This document shows, piece after piece, positions 20,240-22,432 of a stretch of DNA of 22,432 bases. Position numbers and translations under genes: made by a program. This stretch comes from Didymodactylos carnosus (taxonomy: Eukaryota > Rotifera > Eurotatoria > Philodinida > Philodinidae). Under the pieces are notes generated by a model. It saw only the letters and a program-made list of their open reading frames with translations. It had not been told where the DNA came from and did not search any database. The DNA lies in contig CAJNOQ010002837.1 of NCBI GenBank assembly GCA_905250885.1, positions 1 through 22,432 of the forward strand. Direction: 5' to 3'. Numbering within the stretch: position 1 is the stretch's first letter; each line of letters opens with the position of its first letter.

Positions 20240-22239
20240 ATTCTGCAAGTCTGTTTTGCGTTTCTGACAGACAATTTAGTTTTCTTGTTTAAACTTATAC
20301 GAGAATAGATTTCATACTACACAAAACTTTGCTCTTAGCGAATGAATAACCTGCAGAGAATTTTGTAGTAGGTCCTATTTTCCGCTTTTTTGCATAATTC
20401 AGTTTGTTCTACAAAAATTTATAGTTAAGCATGTCTTTTTATATCTGATATTGTTTTTCTGCTTTAACACTTAAACAGAGGTGTGTATAAATCCGATTAA
20501 TCGAACAACATAAGGACTCATCTTCAAATATTTTTGAGGTGAAAGAATTTGGGCGGTATAACATCAAACACAAGAAATGACATCGTACTTTTTATAATAT
20601 TATCTTCATTCGTAATTATGAGCAATGCTCTCGTCTTTTTTTTTCTTCAAGTTTCCAACTGTGACTTATTTACAAACATTGAGTAACACTATAGACGACA
20701 GGAGTGCATAAAATAAGACAAACATCCGTAAGGCATATAACAGATTACTGACTTTTTTGAAAATTCTATGTCGTATAAAATTTAAGAAAGAACGAAAAAT
20801 GTATTGATACAATCGTTTTTCTCGAAAAATTAATAAACTTTCATATAGTATAAGGTAATTTACTTATCAACACTTCACCATAGAATATAATGAAACGCCC
20901 AATTTTTTCTACTAAGATAGTATCTTCGCAATTCTTACGAGAGGTAGCTGCTGCATATTGTTAGAATGTTTAATAAATTTACTATTAGTTCTTTAAACGA
21001 TATGATATCACGAGTTATCTAATAGCAACATGCTCACCATCACTTGATAAAAGGATATTAAAACCATATTAAGATATCCAAAATTTGTTTAAGTGTCAAA
21101 GTTATCAGACGAGTTCATAATATACAGGATTTTTGGGACTTTGTAGACGACTCCTACTCAATAATTCAAAAGTTTTAGTTTGTCTCAGCAAAAGAGAAAA
21201 GAAAGGCTATCGTACTATTGCTGTGACCGTTCTGAAATCTGAATCTAGTAATAACATACACGGAATTTGAACGAAATCAGATGTTATGTTTGAAATTAGA
21301 CATAATTTTTGAAATAAATAAATGGAAAAATGTGCTTGAAGTAAGTAAAAATTGTCCATAATCCAGAAGACAAGAGGAATTTTTTTAACCAATAACGTCC
21401 TCAAGCGAATATATTGTGACAGAGAAAAATACAAGCGATTATGGACATATTTAATACATTTCAAACAATGAATCTTCTATTGGTTTAAATAGAAGAAAAA
21501 AATGAGCTCACGTATTTATTACCATAGATAATTATGAATCAATTAACAAATCATTTATTCGCATAGAGAACTCACCACAGTTGATCTTATTATATGTGAA
21601 ATAAATTGAAAGTTGGTTTTTCTATCTATTTTAATAAACTTATTTGCTTCTTTTAGTTAATTTGGCTAAATCATTCAATTCTAAATTGAAGAGAGGTGGG
21701 TGGCTTGTATATGTTGTTAGGATCGTTGTAGACACGCGACATCATAGGTGTATATTTTCATTAACCAGCTTAAAGATTACATTTGTTCTTTTTTGAATTT
21801 CTAATCGCTTTAGGAAAAAAATGACGAATGACTTCGGACGGACAGATTAAGGACGATGGTCAAATACAATGAATTAATCTTTAATCTTTTATGGTACTGT
21901 TCGGGGTGAATTAGATTACGTAAATTATTTTAACTTGTTTACCACCAAAAAATAAATATATCGTTTCTACTCTACACAGTTATAGAGTATCGAAAGTAAT
22001 TGCATTCCTCGATCAAATGTTTACAAAAGAACGATATGTACGATAGCTACATATTAGAGATAAATTTAAGTTACTCAGGAAAACTCTGAATATTGTGATG
22101 TTTCTTGACTATACCTCTACTAGAAATCGTACAGAACATATTGAGTTTTCAGTCCAATATTGTATTATTCAGCTTCAGAAACAGTCTAGTACATAATAAG
22201 CCTTCTTTTCATCTTAAACATCCTGTGAAAGAGCATTAA
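20240..22239. other. Long AT-rich spacer
   Basis: About 2 kb with no supported coding region, RNA gene or clear repeat. The 85-codon minus-strand frame at 21207-21464 shows no motif and has the composition of its AT-rich surroundings. Confidence 0.45.
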
Positions 22240-22432
22240 CGGGTGTTCCAGAATAAATCGGTCACTTAGTATTTTGCTCATATCTTAGTTGAATTGTATC
22301 CCCTAAGCTTTGTTGTTTTCTTAAAAGATGTGCCGTAAAATTCTCTACAAAAAATATATTAAACATTTTTCTATATATCGTAAAGATGAAAGAATATAGA
22401 AGAAATACTGCGAAGCTTCAATCTCGATTACT
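22240..22432 (+). mobile_element. Possible left end of a Tc1/mariner-type element (cut by window)
   Basis: CGGGTGTTCCAGAATAAATC follows a TAA and resembles the terminal repeats of mariner-like elements. An ATG at 22386 opens MKEYRRNTAKLQSRL, still open at the window edge, at a distance plausible for a transposase start. The other end and the transposase body are outside the window, so this is weak. Confidence 0.25.

Noticed and set aside
21207-21464. 85-codon minus-strand frame
   Set aside because: AT-rich composition, no motif, no splice or promoter support.

Overview
The window looks like nuclear DNA of a small invertebrate animal, most likely a bdelloid rotifer (inference, not proven). 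Reasons: AT-rich DNA, conserved metazoan proteins interrupted by very short GT-AG introns (mostly 54-113 nt), four genes on the plus strand, wide spacers full of small foldback elements, a decayed non-LTR retrotransposon, and splice-acceptor-like tracts just upstream of four start codons, as expected where a spliced leader is trans-spliced (known in bdelloids).

Layout. 469-2440: PSMC2/Rpt1, an ATPase of the 26S proteasome base (11 exons, 435 aa). 2774-3806: PSMB6/beta1, a catalytic 20S core subunit (6 exons, 242 aa), same strand, 333 bp downstream. 7571-8459: main exon of an N-formylglutamate amidohydrolase-like protein with lumenal or secreted features. A TATA box at 4119 and a signal-peptide-like mini-exon at 4165-4208 could be its promoter and first exon, implying a 3.4-kb intron filled with foldback elements. 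8460-16134: gene-poor, with a 5'-truncated, frameshifted LINE on the minus strand (11143-13026) and several inverted-repeat elements. 16135-16534: PHF5A of the SF3b complex (2 exons, 110 aa). 16955-19047: a CD2BP2/U5-52K homologue with a C-terminal GYF domain (5 exons, 380 aa); its second intron holds a LINE relic. 19048-22432: AT-rich spacer with a second copy of a 174-bp hAT-like MITE and, at the right edge, a possible Tc1/mariner-type end.

How the genes relate. There are two tandem pairs of functionally related housekeeping genes. PSMC2 and PSMB6 both act in the 26S proteasome: the ATPase ring unfolds substrate and feeds it to the beta1 caspase-like site. PHF5A and CD2BP2 both act in splicing (U2/SF3b and U5 snRNP). 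The hydrolase between them is unrelated.

Most unusual points: the CD2BP2 GYF signature lacks aromatic positions normally used for proline-rich ligands; transposon debris of at least six kinds clusters in introns and spacers; a strong stem-loop lies 20 nt past the CD2BP2 poly(A) signal; and acceptor-like sites precede four of the starts. I see no evidence for a wholly new system.
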